From DAOUET01 sp034430155 (GTDB lineage Bacteria; Chloroflexota; Anaerolineae; Anaerolineales; UBA4823): 64,000 nt of DNA. Positions 49,798-57,580 of the stretch are shown one piece after another; positions within the stretch are counted from its first letter, which is position 1; each line of letters starts with the position of its first letter. The stretch lies in contig DAOUET010000185.1 of the NCBI GenBank assembly GCA_034430155.1, positions 28,746 to 92,745 on the forward strand, written 5' to 3'. The position numbers were made by a program, and so were the translations under genes. The notes under the pieces were generated by a model. That model did not search any database, was not told the DNA's origin, and worked only from the letters and a program-made list of their open reading frames with translations.

Positions 49798-50868
49798 TTA
49801 TTGGGTGGTGTTGTTATAGAACCAGTTATAAGCAAAGTAGCCAGAAGTGAGGCTTTGCATGCGAATAGCAATTTGGGATGAGCCAGACAAGGCTGCCGGA
49901 ACGGTATAGGTGAATTGCTTAGTACCGCCCTTGCTTGTATTGGTGGTGGCTACGAGGATGCCGTTGATCCCACGAGTGCCCATAGCACCCATGGTAACAG
50001 TGAAAGAATCATTGGGCGGCAGGTTATATGCCTGGATAGTGACGGACTGATTGCGCACCACGCTGAGGATGGAGAAGGTGGGATAGCCGTAATAGATTGG
50101 AATGGGGGTGGGCGATGGGCCTGGAGTCGATGTAGCGGCTACACCGGTGGTGTTATTATAGAACCAGTTATAGGCAAAGTAGCCAGAAGTGGGGCTTTGC
50201 ATGCGAATAGCAATTTGGTATGAGCCAAACAAGGCTGCCGGAACGGTATAGGTGAACTGCTTAGTACCGCCCTTGCCCGAATTGCTGGTGGCTACGAGGA
50301 TGCCGTTGATTCCGCGAGTGCCCATGGCACCCATGGTAACAGTGTAAGAGTCATTGGGCGGCAGGTTATATGCCTGGATAGTGACCGACTGGTCTTGCAC
50401 CACACTGAGGATGGAGAAGGTGGGATTGCCGTAATATATTGGTTTTGGGGTGGGCGATGGGCCTGGAGTCGATGTAGCGGCTACACCGGTGGTGTTATTA
50501 TAGAACCAGTTATAGGCGTAATATCCTGAACCGGTTGTGCTTTGCAGTCGAATAGCTATTTGGTGGAGGCCTTGCAAAGCTGCTGGAATAGTGTATGTGG
50601 CGGTAAAAGAACCACCGTTGCCCGAATACGTTGTAGCAACTTTAATACCATTGACACCGCGGGTACCAAACAGTCCCATCAAGACTTCGAAGGTATCGTT
50701 TGCAGGGAAGTTATATGTTGTGATGGTGACTGACTGATCTTGGACCACACTTTTGATAGAGAAGGTGGGTATGGTGGTGCCTGAAGCGGATACCGTAGGG
50801 GTTGAAAGTATTCCTGCTGCTGGAGCCAGCAATACCAAAACCAGAATGAAAGATAGAGCATATTTCAT
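49798..50868 (-). CDS. Secreted protein of three tandem 114-residue repeats
   Basis: A 356-residue protein with a cleavable-type signal peptide (hydrophobic 5-22, then S-A-S near 28). The rest is three repeats, each starting T-F-S-I-x-S-V-V and ending F-Y-N-N-T-T. Each holds S-V-T-I, a beta-rich middle with M-G-x-x-G-T-R-G-x-N-G-I, T-Y-T-x-P-A-A-L and Q-I-A-I-R. Repeats are joined by a linker with T-P-G-P-S-P-T-P. The pattern suggests Ig-like or beta-sandwich surface modules, but I do not recognise the family. Repeats 2 and 3 are nearly identical and repeat 1 (N-terminal) has diverged. It is transcribed alone, toward murE. Confidence 0.8.
   Translation of the reverse strand: MKYALSFILVLVLLAPAAGILSTPTVSASGTTIPTFSIKSVVQDQSVTITTYNFPANDTFEVLMGLFGTRGVNGIKVATTYSGNGGSFTATYTIPAALQGLHQIAIRLQSTTGSGYYAYNWFYNNTTGVAATSTPGPSPTPKPIYYGNPTFSILSVVQDQSVTIQAYNLPPNDSYTVTMGAMGTRGINGILVATSNSGKGGTKQFTYTVPAALFGSYQIAIRMQSPTSGYFAYNWFYNNTTGVAATSTPGPSPTPIPIYYGYPTFSILSVVRNQSVTIQAYNLPPNDSFTVTMGAMGTRGINGILVATTNTSKGGTKQFTYTVPAALSGSSQIAIRMQSLTSGYFAYNWFYNNTTQ
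49801..50766. repeat. Tandem 342-bp DNA repeats inside the secreted-protein gene
   Basis: The landmark GGTGGTG recurs at 49804, 50146 and 50488, an exact 342-base (114-codon) period. The two copies nearest the 3' end of the gene are almost identical at DNA level, including silent positions, indicating recent duplication or gene conversion. Confidence 0.85.
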
Positions 50869-51090
50869 ATCGTTCTCCTTACTGCAAGAATTTTTCTATA
50901 ATTGATGTGGATGATGTTAGGCACCTATTTGCTGAATGAAATAGCTGATGGCTTACTTTGCCACCCAAAATTTGTCATGCAACTTCCCTTGCATTAATAA
51001 TATACAACAATTGTGTCAAAAAAGCAATAAATATTTTTGCAAGCTTTATAGTGTGATCTTATAAGAGAGATCAACGGGAATGAATTCACC

Positions 51091-51318
51091 TTATATTGGC
51101 CGTTCGATGCATTGCTGCATTTGAATGCCGTGCTCCCGCAAAGCATGATTTTTACAATCAACCTGATGTCCGAATAATTGTCCACAGGTTGGGCACTGGA
51201 AATTAACTTCAAGACAAGCTCGTGATTGAGATTCGGAATTGGAATGCTTGGTCTCTAGGTGACTTTGGCAATCCACTGTACTATAAAAAAGGCGGTTACA
51301 TATTTGGCATTTATACAT
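51091..51318 (-). CDS. Small protein with two C2H2 zinc fingers
   Basis: A 75-residue protein made almost wholly of two C2H2 fingers. Finger 1 is C-Q-I-C with H and H after twelve and four residues (C4, C7, H20, H25). Finger 2 is C-P-T-C with the same C-x2-C-x12-H-x4-H spacing. Both have phenylalanine four residues after the second cysteine, as in classical fingers, and the extra cysteine before the first histidine recurs in both. A 16-residue Ser/Glu-rich linker joins them. Such fingers are common in eukaryotes and sparse in bacteria. It could bind nucleic acid or protein. GAGGAAAGG precedes the ATG, supporting expression. No partner gene is evident. Confidence 0.75.
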   Translation of the reverse strand: MYKCQICNRLFYSTVDCQSHLETKHSNSESQSRACLEVNFQCPTCGQLFGHQVDCKNHALREHGIQMQQCIERPI

Positions 51319-51399
51319 GACCTTTCCTCAGCTTGTTCAGAGTCATTATCGGTTACTTTAATGAAAAGGGATGAACCCAGTGCTGGCACGCCATTAAAC

Positions 51400-51735
51400 C
51401 TAATAACATAGGTCTTGGCGAAGCGGTGTGAAGATATCCATCACTTGAGCAGGTAAAGGTCCAGTTTTGGCGCTGTGCTCTATGTCACTGGGGATGAAAT
51501 AGATATCGCCGGTTCGCAAAAAGCGACGTTCTCCTGCTATGACGAATTCCAATTCTCCGTTTAATACTAAACCGGCTTGTTCATGGGGGTGGCAGTGGGC
51601 AGGCACAGAAGCATGCGGGTCGAAATTAACCAGCACCAGCATAAGGTTATCACCCCAAAAAGAACGTGCCCGCACACCTGGAGCTAGTTCTTTAATCTTT
51701 CTTTCTGAGGAATCAGGGTAGGGCATTGTTTGCAA
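51400..51735 (-). CDS. Small cupin-domain protein
   Basis: A 111-residue single-domain cupin. Motif 1 is P-A-H-C-H-P-H-E-Q-A-G-L-V-L-N-G with metal-ligand histidines and glutamate; motif 2 is G-D-I-Y-F-I-P-S-D-I-E-H. The histidine set suggests a mononuclear metal site. Function in this large superfamily cannot be inferred; small cupins of this type serve as isomerases, dioxygenases or binding proteins. AGGAGG lies about 9 bases before the ATG. It follows the AarF-like gene on the same strand. Confidence 0.85.
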   Translation of the reverse strand: MQTMPYPDSSERKIKELAPGVRARSFWGDNLMLVLVNFDPHASVPAHCHPHEQAGLVLNGELEFVIAGERRFLRTGDIYFIPSDIEHSAKTGPLPAQVMDIFTPLRQDLCY

Positions 51736-51757
51736 CCTCCTTTCTAGGATTTTTTAA

Positions 51758-53500
51758 CTACTCTTTCCTTGAGAGAAGGATCCATCCCAGGGCGAGCCAA
51801 GCCATAACGATCAAAGACCAACCAAACGCAATGTTTCCCGAAAGATAAAGCTGAATGCCTCCGAGTAACAAAGCGGCAAATACCAAGCCTGCGGCCGCAC
51901 GGTTTACCGATCCTTGAAGTTTGCTTATTTGAACCAGTAATCTGGGATCATGGACGGAAATTTCATCATGTTCGATTTTGTAGAGGATGTTCTCAATCCG
52001 TTTTGGATATGTCAACATGCTACGCACTATTACAGCGATTTGTTCTAACCAGATTTTACCAGTGGCGACAGCCTCTTCACTGATCAGCTTCTGAGCGTAG
52101 GGGGTTAAACCATCCCAAACGTTGAATTCGGGATTCAATCCAGTGCACATGCCGGCAAGGATGCCCACCGTACGCCCGAGCAATATCAAATCCTGAGGGA
52201 TTTGAAAAGGCATGGCGTATATCAATTGGCGAAATTCTTGGGTGAATTCACCGATTTCCTGGGGAGAGATGTTTTGAAGCTCGCTCATGTTTTTCCCCCA
52301 AAAGTGATCAAAAACTTTACCCTCCGCTCTCTCGATCAAGGAAAGATCGGCGTTGGGCAACAAAACACCCATCATCTGATAAGCTTTTACAACTCTAGCT
52401 GCGTCACGGGTACCAACCGAAATCACCAACTCACGCAGGGCATCACGCAGGTTGGCAGGCTCGCGACCAACCATACCGAAATCCACAAAGGTCAGTTCCC
52501 AGGGTGTGTTATATTCCTGGCGGATCTCAGGTTCATCTCGTTGTCGTGATCGTTCTTCTTGACCGAGTAGAGGCGATACGAAAAGATTGCCGGGGTGTGG
52601 ATCAGCATGGAAGAATCCGTCCTCAAATATTTGTTGGAGATAAGTTCCAAACAATCTCTCAGCAACTTCACCTCGGTCAATCCCCGCTGCACTGATTGCT
52701 TGGTAGTCAGTGATTTTGATTGCCTGAACATCTTCAAGAGACAGGACCCTTTTGGTGGTATGGGACCAGATAACGTGAGGAACCCGGATTCCGGGGCGTT
52801 GACTGAAATTTTCAGCGAATGTCTCAGCGTTGTGCCCTTCTGCGATATAATCGATTTCTTCGTACAAAATGCGGCTGAATTCTGCCAGTAATGCGGGCAC
52901 ATCAGCTCGCTTGCTGATGGGCCGATAGCGTTGTAACCATCTGCCTACGGTGCGCAGTGCAGCCAAATCGGTAGCGATAATCTCGCGGATGTCCGGCCTC
53001 TGGACTTTGACGACAACCTGCAGATAGCCGTTCTGGGATGGAATTAAATCATCTGAAGAAGCATTGTCTGCGAGAATTTTGGCTTGGTGAACCTGTCCCA
53101 AAGAAGCGGCAGCAACGGGAACAGAGGCAAATTCGGTGAATTTTTCCTCCAAGGGTAAGCCAAATTCTGATTCTACCACGCTGCAGATATCAGAAAAGTC
53201 TTCCTGCGGGACTTCATCCTGCAAACCAGCCAATTCGTTGGTCACCTCGTCGGGGAGAACATCCACACGAGCCGAGAAAAACTGCCCGACTTTAATGAGG
53301 ACTCCCCCCATTTGAACAGCCAGAGTACGAAATTGGGCAGCAGATTTGGACAAGCGATGTGGACGATTGCGGCGCGACCAGGCTCGCAGCCCAATGCGAG
53401 GGATGAAGATGTCCCATATCGCAAAGCTGATGATGATGCGGGCAAAGAAAAAGATAATGCGACGGTAGCGGTTACGAAGCATGTTAGCCGTATCAGGCAA
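51758..53500 (-). CDS. AarF/UbiB/ABC1 family kinase-like protein
   Basis: A 580-residue atypical kinase-like protein. N-terminal residues contain the family's K-x-G-Q motif, I-K-V-G-Q-F-F-S-A-R. The ATP-binding part has A-A-A-S-L-G-Q-V-H-Q-A (Ala-rich loop) and V-V-K-V-Q-R-P; the catalytic part has H-A-D-P-H-P-G-N and V-D-F-G-M-V-G. Two C-terminal membrane helices (about 535-575) anchor it. In bacteria UbiB-type proteins support ubiquinone synthesis or lipid distribution; here a quinone or membrane-lipid role is a guess. Start is TTG at 53500 or ATG at 53482, neither with a clear ribosome site. It begins 4 bases after the USP gene ends. Confidence 0.88.
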   Translation of the reverse strand: MPDTANMLRNRYRRIIFFFARIIISFAIWDIFIPRIGLRAWSRRNRPHRLSKSAAQFRTLAVQMGGVLIKVGQFFSARVDVLPDEVTNELAGLQDEVPQEDFSDICSVVESEFGLPLEEKFTEFASVPVAAASLGQVHQAKILADNASSDDLIPSQNGYLQVVVKVQRPDIREIIATDLAALRTVGRWLQRYRPISKRADVPALLAEFSRILYEEIDYIAEGHNAETFAENFSQRPGIRVPHVIWSHTTKRVLSLEDVQAIKITDYQAISAAGIDRGEVAERLFGTYLQQIFEDGFFHADPHPGNLFVSPLLGQEERSRQRDEPEIRQEYNTPWELTFVDFGMVGREPANLRDALRELVISVGTRDAARVVKAYQMMGVLLPNADLSLIERAEGKVFDHFWGKNMSELQNISPQEIGEFTQEFRQLIYAMPFQIPQDLILLGRTVGILAGMCTGLNPEFNVWDGLTPYAQKLISEEAVATGKIWLEQIAVIVRSMLTYPKRIENILYKIEHDEISVHDPRLLVQISKLQGSVNRAAAGLVFAALLLGGIQLYLSGNIAFGWSLIVMAWLALGWILLSRKE

Positions 53501-53504
53501 TAAA

Positions 53505-54350
53505 TCAGGTCGACGAATCTTCAGTGGGATCGATCAATGAACCTTTGACCCTCAAAACAGAGCAGGGTGCATTTTCAGTTACTCTACCGATCACATCCCC
53601 CAGTAACCATTTCTTCAACCGGTGAGCCTGCTCAGGAGAGCCGGTGATGATCAAGTCATATTGACCCAGTTGAGCTTCCCGGATAATCTCGCTCGAGACA
53701 AGACCATGCCGCAGTTCAATTTGTGCGGTGATATGGTAGTCTGCCAGGATCTCAGCGCTATAGCGTAAATGACGGGCTATGGGGGTGTCGGTATTGAGCA
53801 ATTCTGGTAAAGTTTCTTCGATCTCGTGTAGCCCCGTGTACATCGTGGGGATGGTCCCAGCGACATGTAATAAAGTAATCTGTGCACCAGCCGCGCTGGC
53901 TAATAGAGCACCTGCCCGGATGACCGGTTCAGCAACATCTGTCCCACCTGTGCAGATGAGTAAACGCCGTAATTGTGCCGTAGAACCACGGACAATCAAT
54001 ACCGAGTGGGGAGCGCGATACAGCAGCGCTCGCGCGAGCGGGCTCATCGATTGCATGGTCGAACTGGGGAGATACTCTGTACCGACCACTACCAAATCGT
54101 AGTCTCCCTGGCGAGATTCTAACAGCACCCTGGTGACCAGTTTCCCGCATAGAAGACGTTTCTCCACGAGGAGATCGGGCAGCAATTCGCTCGCCTGATC
54201 TAAGATCTTTTCAGCTTGTTTTAGCTTGTCTTCCGTGGCAGCCACATTAAGTAAAGTAAGCGAGGAAGTGGTTAAACTCGCGATCAAACCACCGAAAGCG
54301 ACCACAGGTTCATCAACAGGTAAATCAATAACGAGGGTCAATATTTTCAT
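53505..54350 (-). CDS. Tandem universal stress protein
   Basis: A 281-residue protein with two USP domains. The first (about 1-125) has V-V-V-G-T-E-Y and S-P-L-A-R-A-L-L-Y-R-A-P-H-S-V-L-I-V. The second (about 130-270) starts L-L-I-C-T-G-G-T-D and ends with I-I-T-G-S-P-E and A-P-C-S-V-L-R-V. The G-x2-G-x9-G-S/T ATP-binding pattern is only partly kept, so nucleotide binding is uncertain. GGAG precedes the ATG by 8 bases. It is cotranscribed with the AarF-like gene. Confidence 0.88.
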   Translation of the reverse strand: MKILTLVIDLPVDEPVVAFGGLIASLTTSSLTLLNVAATEDKLKQAEKILDQASELLPDLLVEKRLLCGKLVTRVLLESRQGDYDLVVVGTEYLPSSTMQSMSPLARALLYRAPHSVLIVRGSTAQLRRLLICTGGTDVAEPVIRAGALLASAAGAQITLLHVAGTIPTMYTGLHEIEETLPELLNTDTPIARHLRYSAEILADYHITAQIELRHGLVSSEIIREAQLGQYDLIITGSPEQAHRLKKWLLGDVIGRVTENAPCSVLRVKGSLIDPTEDSST

Positions 54351-54460
54351 GCAGCGCTCTCCGGTTATCTAATAGCCAGCCCGATCTTGGGGACAGAGGT
54401 TTGATCTCTAATCCTTTTTCAAATTCCACGCTCATTGAGGAGGTGAAGTCTAATAAGTTG

Positions 54461-55369
54461 CTAGAAATGGGTAACAGCACCATTCATGAGTCTAGCTAAA
54501 ACAAGAAGAGCTCCAATTAGAGGAAGAATCGAAAAAAGCAGCCGGATACGGGGACCAATAAAGAATCTGGTCGAGACAGCCCCGATCTGTGCGCCGATAG
54601 CTGCGCCAGTATGCATTACCAAAGCCATGAGTACGTCAACATTACCTTTGATGGCGTGCGTAAGCATTCCATACCCAGAAGAGAACATGATTTCAAACAA
54701 GTCTGTACCCACAGCAACATGGGTTGGAATGCCAACGGCGTATACAAGCAAGGGCATGCGAATAAATCCACCGCCCACTCCGAGAGAGCCTGCCAGTAAA
54801 CCGGTGATAAAGCCTACTGCTAGTACGATCCAAAGGGATATAGAGGCAATCCCCGAGGCTGGAAAAGATATCATAGGCCATAATTTTATTCCATGAACGC
54901 GCTGGGCTATTCCTTTGAATCCAACGGCATCTTTGATATCAAGACTATCTGTACGGATCATCCGCAAGGCGCGCAAGCTCTCCCAGGCGGTGAAGCCACT
55001 GATTATTAGCAGTATGATAACGTAAACCGATCCTATGACCACATCGAGGTTGCCGGTTGTTTTCAACGCTTCAATTATCCTTGCGCCAAGTTCAACCCCG
55101 GCAATGGTGCTCAACACCATGATTAAGCCGAGTTTGATGTCCACGTGGCCCAAGGCGCGATGGCGTTTAGCGGCAACGATCGATTTGCCTGTCATGTGGG
55201 CTAGGTCTGTGCCTACAACGAAGTGCATAGGCACGCCAACCCAAAACATCATGGGACCAGCTATAAAACCTCCACCTACACCGAAAAACCCTCCCAATAT
55301 GCCGACCAGAAATCCAATACCTACCAGGAAGAGCGGGTTTACGGTAACGCCAGCGACATGAAATTCCAT
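54461..55369 (-). CDS. TauE/SafE family anion permease
   Basis: A 302-residue, eight- to nine-helix membrane protein of the TauE/SafE (sulfite/sulfoacetate exporter) family. Each half carries the family's Gly-rich motif: G-I-L-G-G-F-F-G-V-G-G-G-F-I-A-G-P near residue 23 and G-L-L-A-G-S-L-G-V-G-G-G-F-I-R-M-P near 189, followed by V-P-M-H-F-V-V-G-T-D-L and I-P-T-H-V-A-V-G-T-D-L. This repeat arises from internal duplication. Substrates are usually sulfur oxyanions or organic sulfonates; sequence does not identify the one here. It follows a small membrane protein gene by 13 bases. Confidence 0.9.
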   Translation of the reverse strand: MEFHVAGVTVNPLFLVGIGFLVGILGGFFGVGGGFIAGPMMFWVGVPMHFVVGTDLAHMTGKSIVAAKRHRALGHVDIKLGLIMVLSTIAGVELGARIIEALKTTGNLDVVIGSVYVIILLIISGFTAWESLRALRMIRTDSLDIKDAVGFKGIAQRVHGIKLWPMISFPASGIASISLWIVLAVGFITGLLAGSLGVGGGFIRMPLLVYAVGIPTHVAVGTDLFEIMFSSGYGMLTHAIKGNVDVLMALVMHTGAAIGAQIGAVSTRFFIGPRIRLLFSILPLIGALLVLARLMNGAVTHF

Positions 55370-55382
55370 AGAGGTGATTTCC

Positions 55383-55649
55383 TTATTCCACTCGTTCGAC
55401 CTTTAAACGGTTGAGAATAAATGATGTGACCCACTCCAATAACACCCCTTGAGTAACGACCAATCCTAGCCCAAGGATTGCATAAGTGACCAAGTCCGAC
55501 TGAAAGAGCCTTGTAAGGATTCCATTAAGGAGCCTCAATACAATGAGAAAATATGCCACAACAAGGACAGCATAAAGCGATAGCTCTATCGTCAAGGTAA
55601 GGAATATCCTTTTGATATTGGCGTTGTTTCTGGGATTTTTGGTATTCAT
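55383..55649 (-). CDS. Small two-helix membrane protein, unknown function
   Basis: An 88-residue protein with two hydrophobic helices (about 17-40 and 52-78), a basic N-terminus and a short charged C-terminus. I do not recognise the family. It overlaps the DHH gene stop by 4 bases (ATGA) and precedes the TauE/SafE gene, so it is probably translated with both and may be an accessory to the permease. Confidence 0.75.
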   Translation of the reverse strand: MNTKNPRNNANIKRIFLTLTIELSLYAVLVVAYFLIVLRLLNGILTRLFQSDLVTYAILGLGLVVTQGVLLEWVTSFILNRLKVERVE

Positions 55650-56800
55650 GAGTCGTTGGCAGTACTTGGCTCGAAGCCGATTTTAGTAAAGATCTTCTCT
55701 TTAATTTGTTGATCGTATACTTTCCATTTCAGTTGGCGGTATTCGTGACCACCATCACCTGAAAGAAAACCCACCGGGATCGTAAAGCCCCCTGCTGATA
55801 TTTTCCCCCCACCAAAGTAATACCCTGAAGCGTTCTTGCCGAATACCTCCTTTATGAAGTCATCTGGATCCAAGGTGAGCTTGGAAGTGCGCAGCGAGCC
55901 GATCAGAGTTTCCTCGTCATCTTCAATTACAATTCCATAAACGATGGCTGTGTGTACATTTTCCTCAGACAGGAGGAAATCAGCAGCTTGAGGAATTGCG
56001 TCGCGATCTTCACCACGCAGATAACCGATACCAACAATCGAGTAATTTTCACCGATAATACGCTCACCAAGCGCTTTTTGGATGATATCCATGGTTTGCT
56101 TAGAGCGTTGCTGGCTAATGATCTGTTCGAACAAATCAGCATCTCTGAAGTTGCTCAGAAAGCCAGCAGCACGGAAATCCTCTTCATTAGCCCGGATAAA
56201 GTTTCCGGTATCGGTAAACAGGCCGTGATAAAGAGCTGTAGTAACCAGGACGTGTTCCCTCTTTGACTTATCCAGCTGGACCAAATCCTCTTTTTCTAGG
56301 TATTCAGCGTAGATGGTAGATGTGGCACCGATATGAGGACGAATGTCAATAAATTCAGCTTGCAGGCGCTCTTGCAACTCATGATGGTCTACAACGATGA
56401 GGGGCGGCACCCCGGCTGTTTCTAAAGCTTCCACGATTTCTATACAGGTAGTCCCCTGGTTATCAATAAAAACAGACCCATCATAATTGCTGAGATCACC
56501 AGTTTTATCAAATGAGGTCATTTCGATCTCGATTAGTCTAACAAGGGCTTTATTTTGTTGATGGCTAATTTCACCATTATAAATAATCTCCACATTAATA
56601 TTAAATGCTTTACTGATCAGCCGGTGAGCAAAAGCGCAGGCGATTGCATCTGGATCGGGAAAGTCCTGCAGGACGACAAGGTGAGTTTCTGTTTTATGAG
56701 TGTTGAGAACTTGTTGTATTCCTAATTGTGGTTGACCTCCGGAAGGGCTCTGGGCTTTTTTTGCAGAACTCTGATCCTTACTCTTATTATCCTGACCCAC
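55646..56800 (-). CDS. DHH/DHHA1 family phosphoesterase
   Basis: A 384-residue protein with an N-terminal charged, low-complexity segment (about 1-30) and a DHH phosphoesterase core. Metal-binding motifs are D-F-P-D-P-D-A-I-A, F-I-D-N-Q-G-T, V-V-D-H-H-E (the DHH motif, near residue 152) and a later aspartate in F-T-D-T-G-N. The DHHA1 domain ends in G-G-G-K-I-S-A-G-G. Relatives hydrolyse nanoRNA, pAp or cyclic dinucleotides. The start is a GTG with AGGAGGGTAAC before it. It leads the operon of small membrane protein, TauE/SafE and, after a gap, USP. Confidence 0.88.
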   Translation of the reverse strand: MGQDNKSKDQSSAKKAQSPSGGQPQLGIQQVLNTHKTETHLVVLQDFPDPDAIACAFAHRLISKAFNINVEIIYNGEISHQQNKALVRLIEIEMTSFDKTGDLSNYDGSVFIDNQGTTCIEIVEALETAGVPPLIVVDHHELQERLQAEFIDIRPHIGATSTIYAEYLEKEDLVQLDKSKREHVLVTTALYHGLFTDTGNFIRANEEDFRAAGFLSNFRDADLFEQIISQQRSKQTMDIIQKALGERIIGENYSIVGIGYLRGEDRDAIPQAADFLLSEENVHTAIVYGIVIEDDEETLIGSLRTSKLTLDPDDFIKEVFGKNASGYYFGGGKISAGGFTIPVGFLSGDGGHEYRQLKWKVYDQQIKEKIFTKIGFEPSTANDS

Positions 56801-57580
56801 GTTACCCTCCTGGTTGGGATTATTAATGCACGAATAAATGGGAAGAGAAACATACGTGGAGGGGTACTATGCAGGCGCCACCAGGTATACTGCTCCCTCG
56901 ATTTGTGCTATTTTACCCTAATAAGGATTTTCGTATATAGGAAGGACTCTTTAATATCTTTGATGGAAAGCCAGGATGATTAAACCGCCGATACAGAGGC
57001 AATGGCATTCAGTGCTCCATAATTGTTGGATATCAGATTTGTGGTATCCTATCACCTGTGCCTGAACTGAGTACAAAGGATATCGTGGGGTCGTATCGGT
57101 GCTTTCTAGCTCTGACCTCTGTTTTGAATTGTAGTCACAAATATTCTCCATACGAAAAAGGCGGCGTATCCTTCTGGTGTGAGAGGCGCATCGCGTTTCC
57201 AGCTGCACACCGAGCTGCACGGACGTTCTTACAGGGAAATATCGATTGCTGGCATATCATAGAAGGTAATGGCAACGAGAAAGCCGCCAGACTGAGCGCT
57301 CAGGTAGCGGTGCGAAAGGTTATCCTCTTGTGTTTGGGTGATAAAAGCTGCCAACGCCAGTACCGATCGATTACCGGCCAGTCCTGTTTATTTTCCCATA
57401 CTTCACTTCCAAAAGAGATTTCTTGGGGCAAATCGATCATTGGGAATCCGAGGACCGTGGCTGGGTAATCGGCAGACTGTAGGCGGTTTCACCAGAGTAT
57501 CGAAGTGAGTCTTTTACCTATTCCTGTTTATGATGATCTGTAAAGAAAGAACAGATCTTAATGACGGCAATTTTTGAGGT
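56801..57580. other. 780-base divergent intergenic region, no supportable gene
   Basis: Divergent DHH and ABC exporter genes flank this stretch. A 136-codon plus-strand frame (57058-57468) and a 46-codon minus-strand frame in the same part resemble no family I know, lack ribosome sites and overlap each other. RNase P RNA, tmRNA and SRP RNA signatures were looked for and not seen. The region could hold decayed coding sequence or regulatory DNA. Confidence 0.5.

Noticed and set aside
49801..50766. CRISPR-like repeat array
   Set aside because: The repeats are 342 bases with no spacers and are in frame within a coding sequence.
57058..57468. 136-codon plus-strand frame
   Set aside because: No ribosome site, no recognisable domain, and an equally plausible short frame lies opposite it. 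Not reported as a gene.
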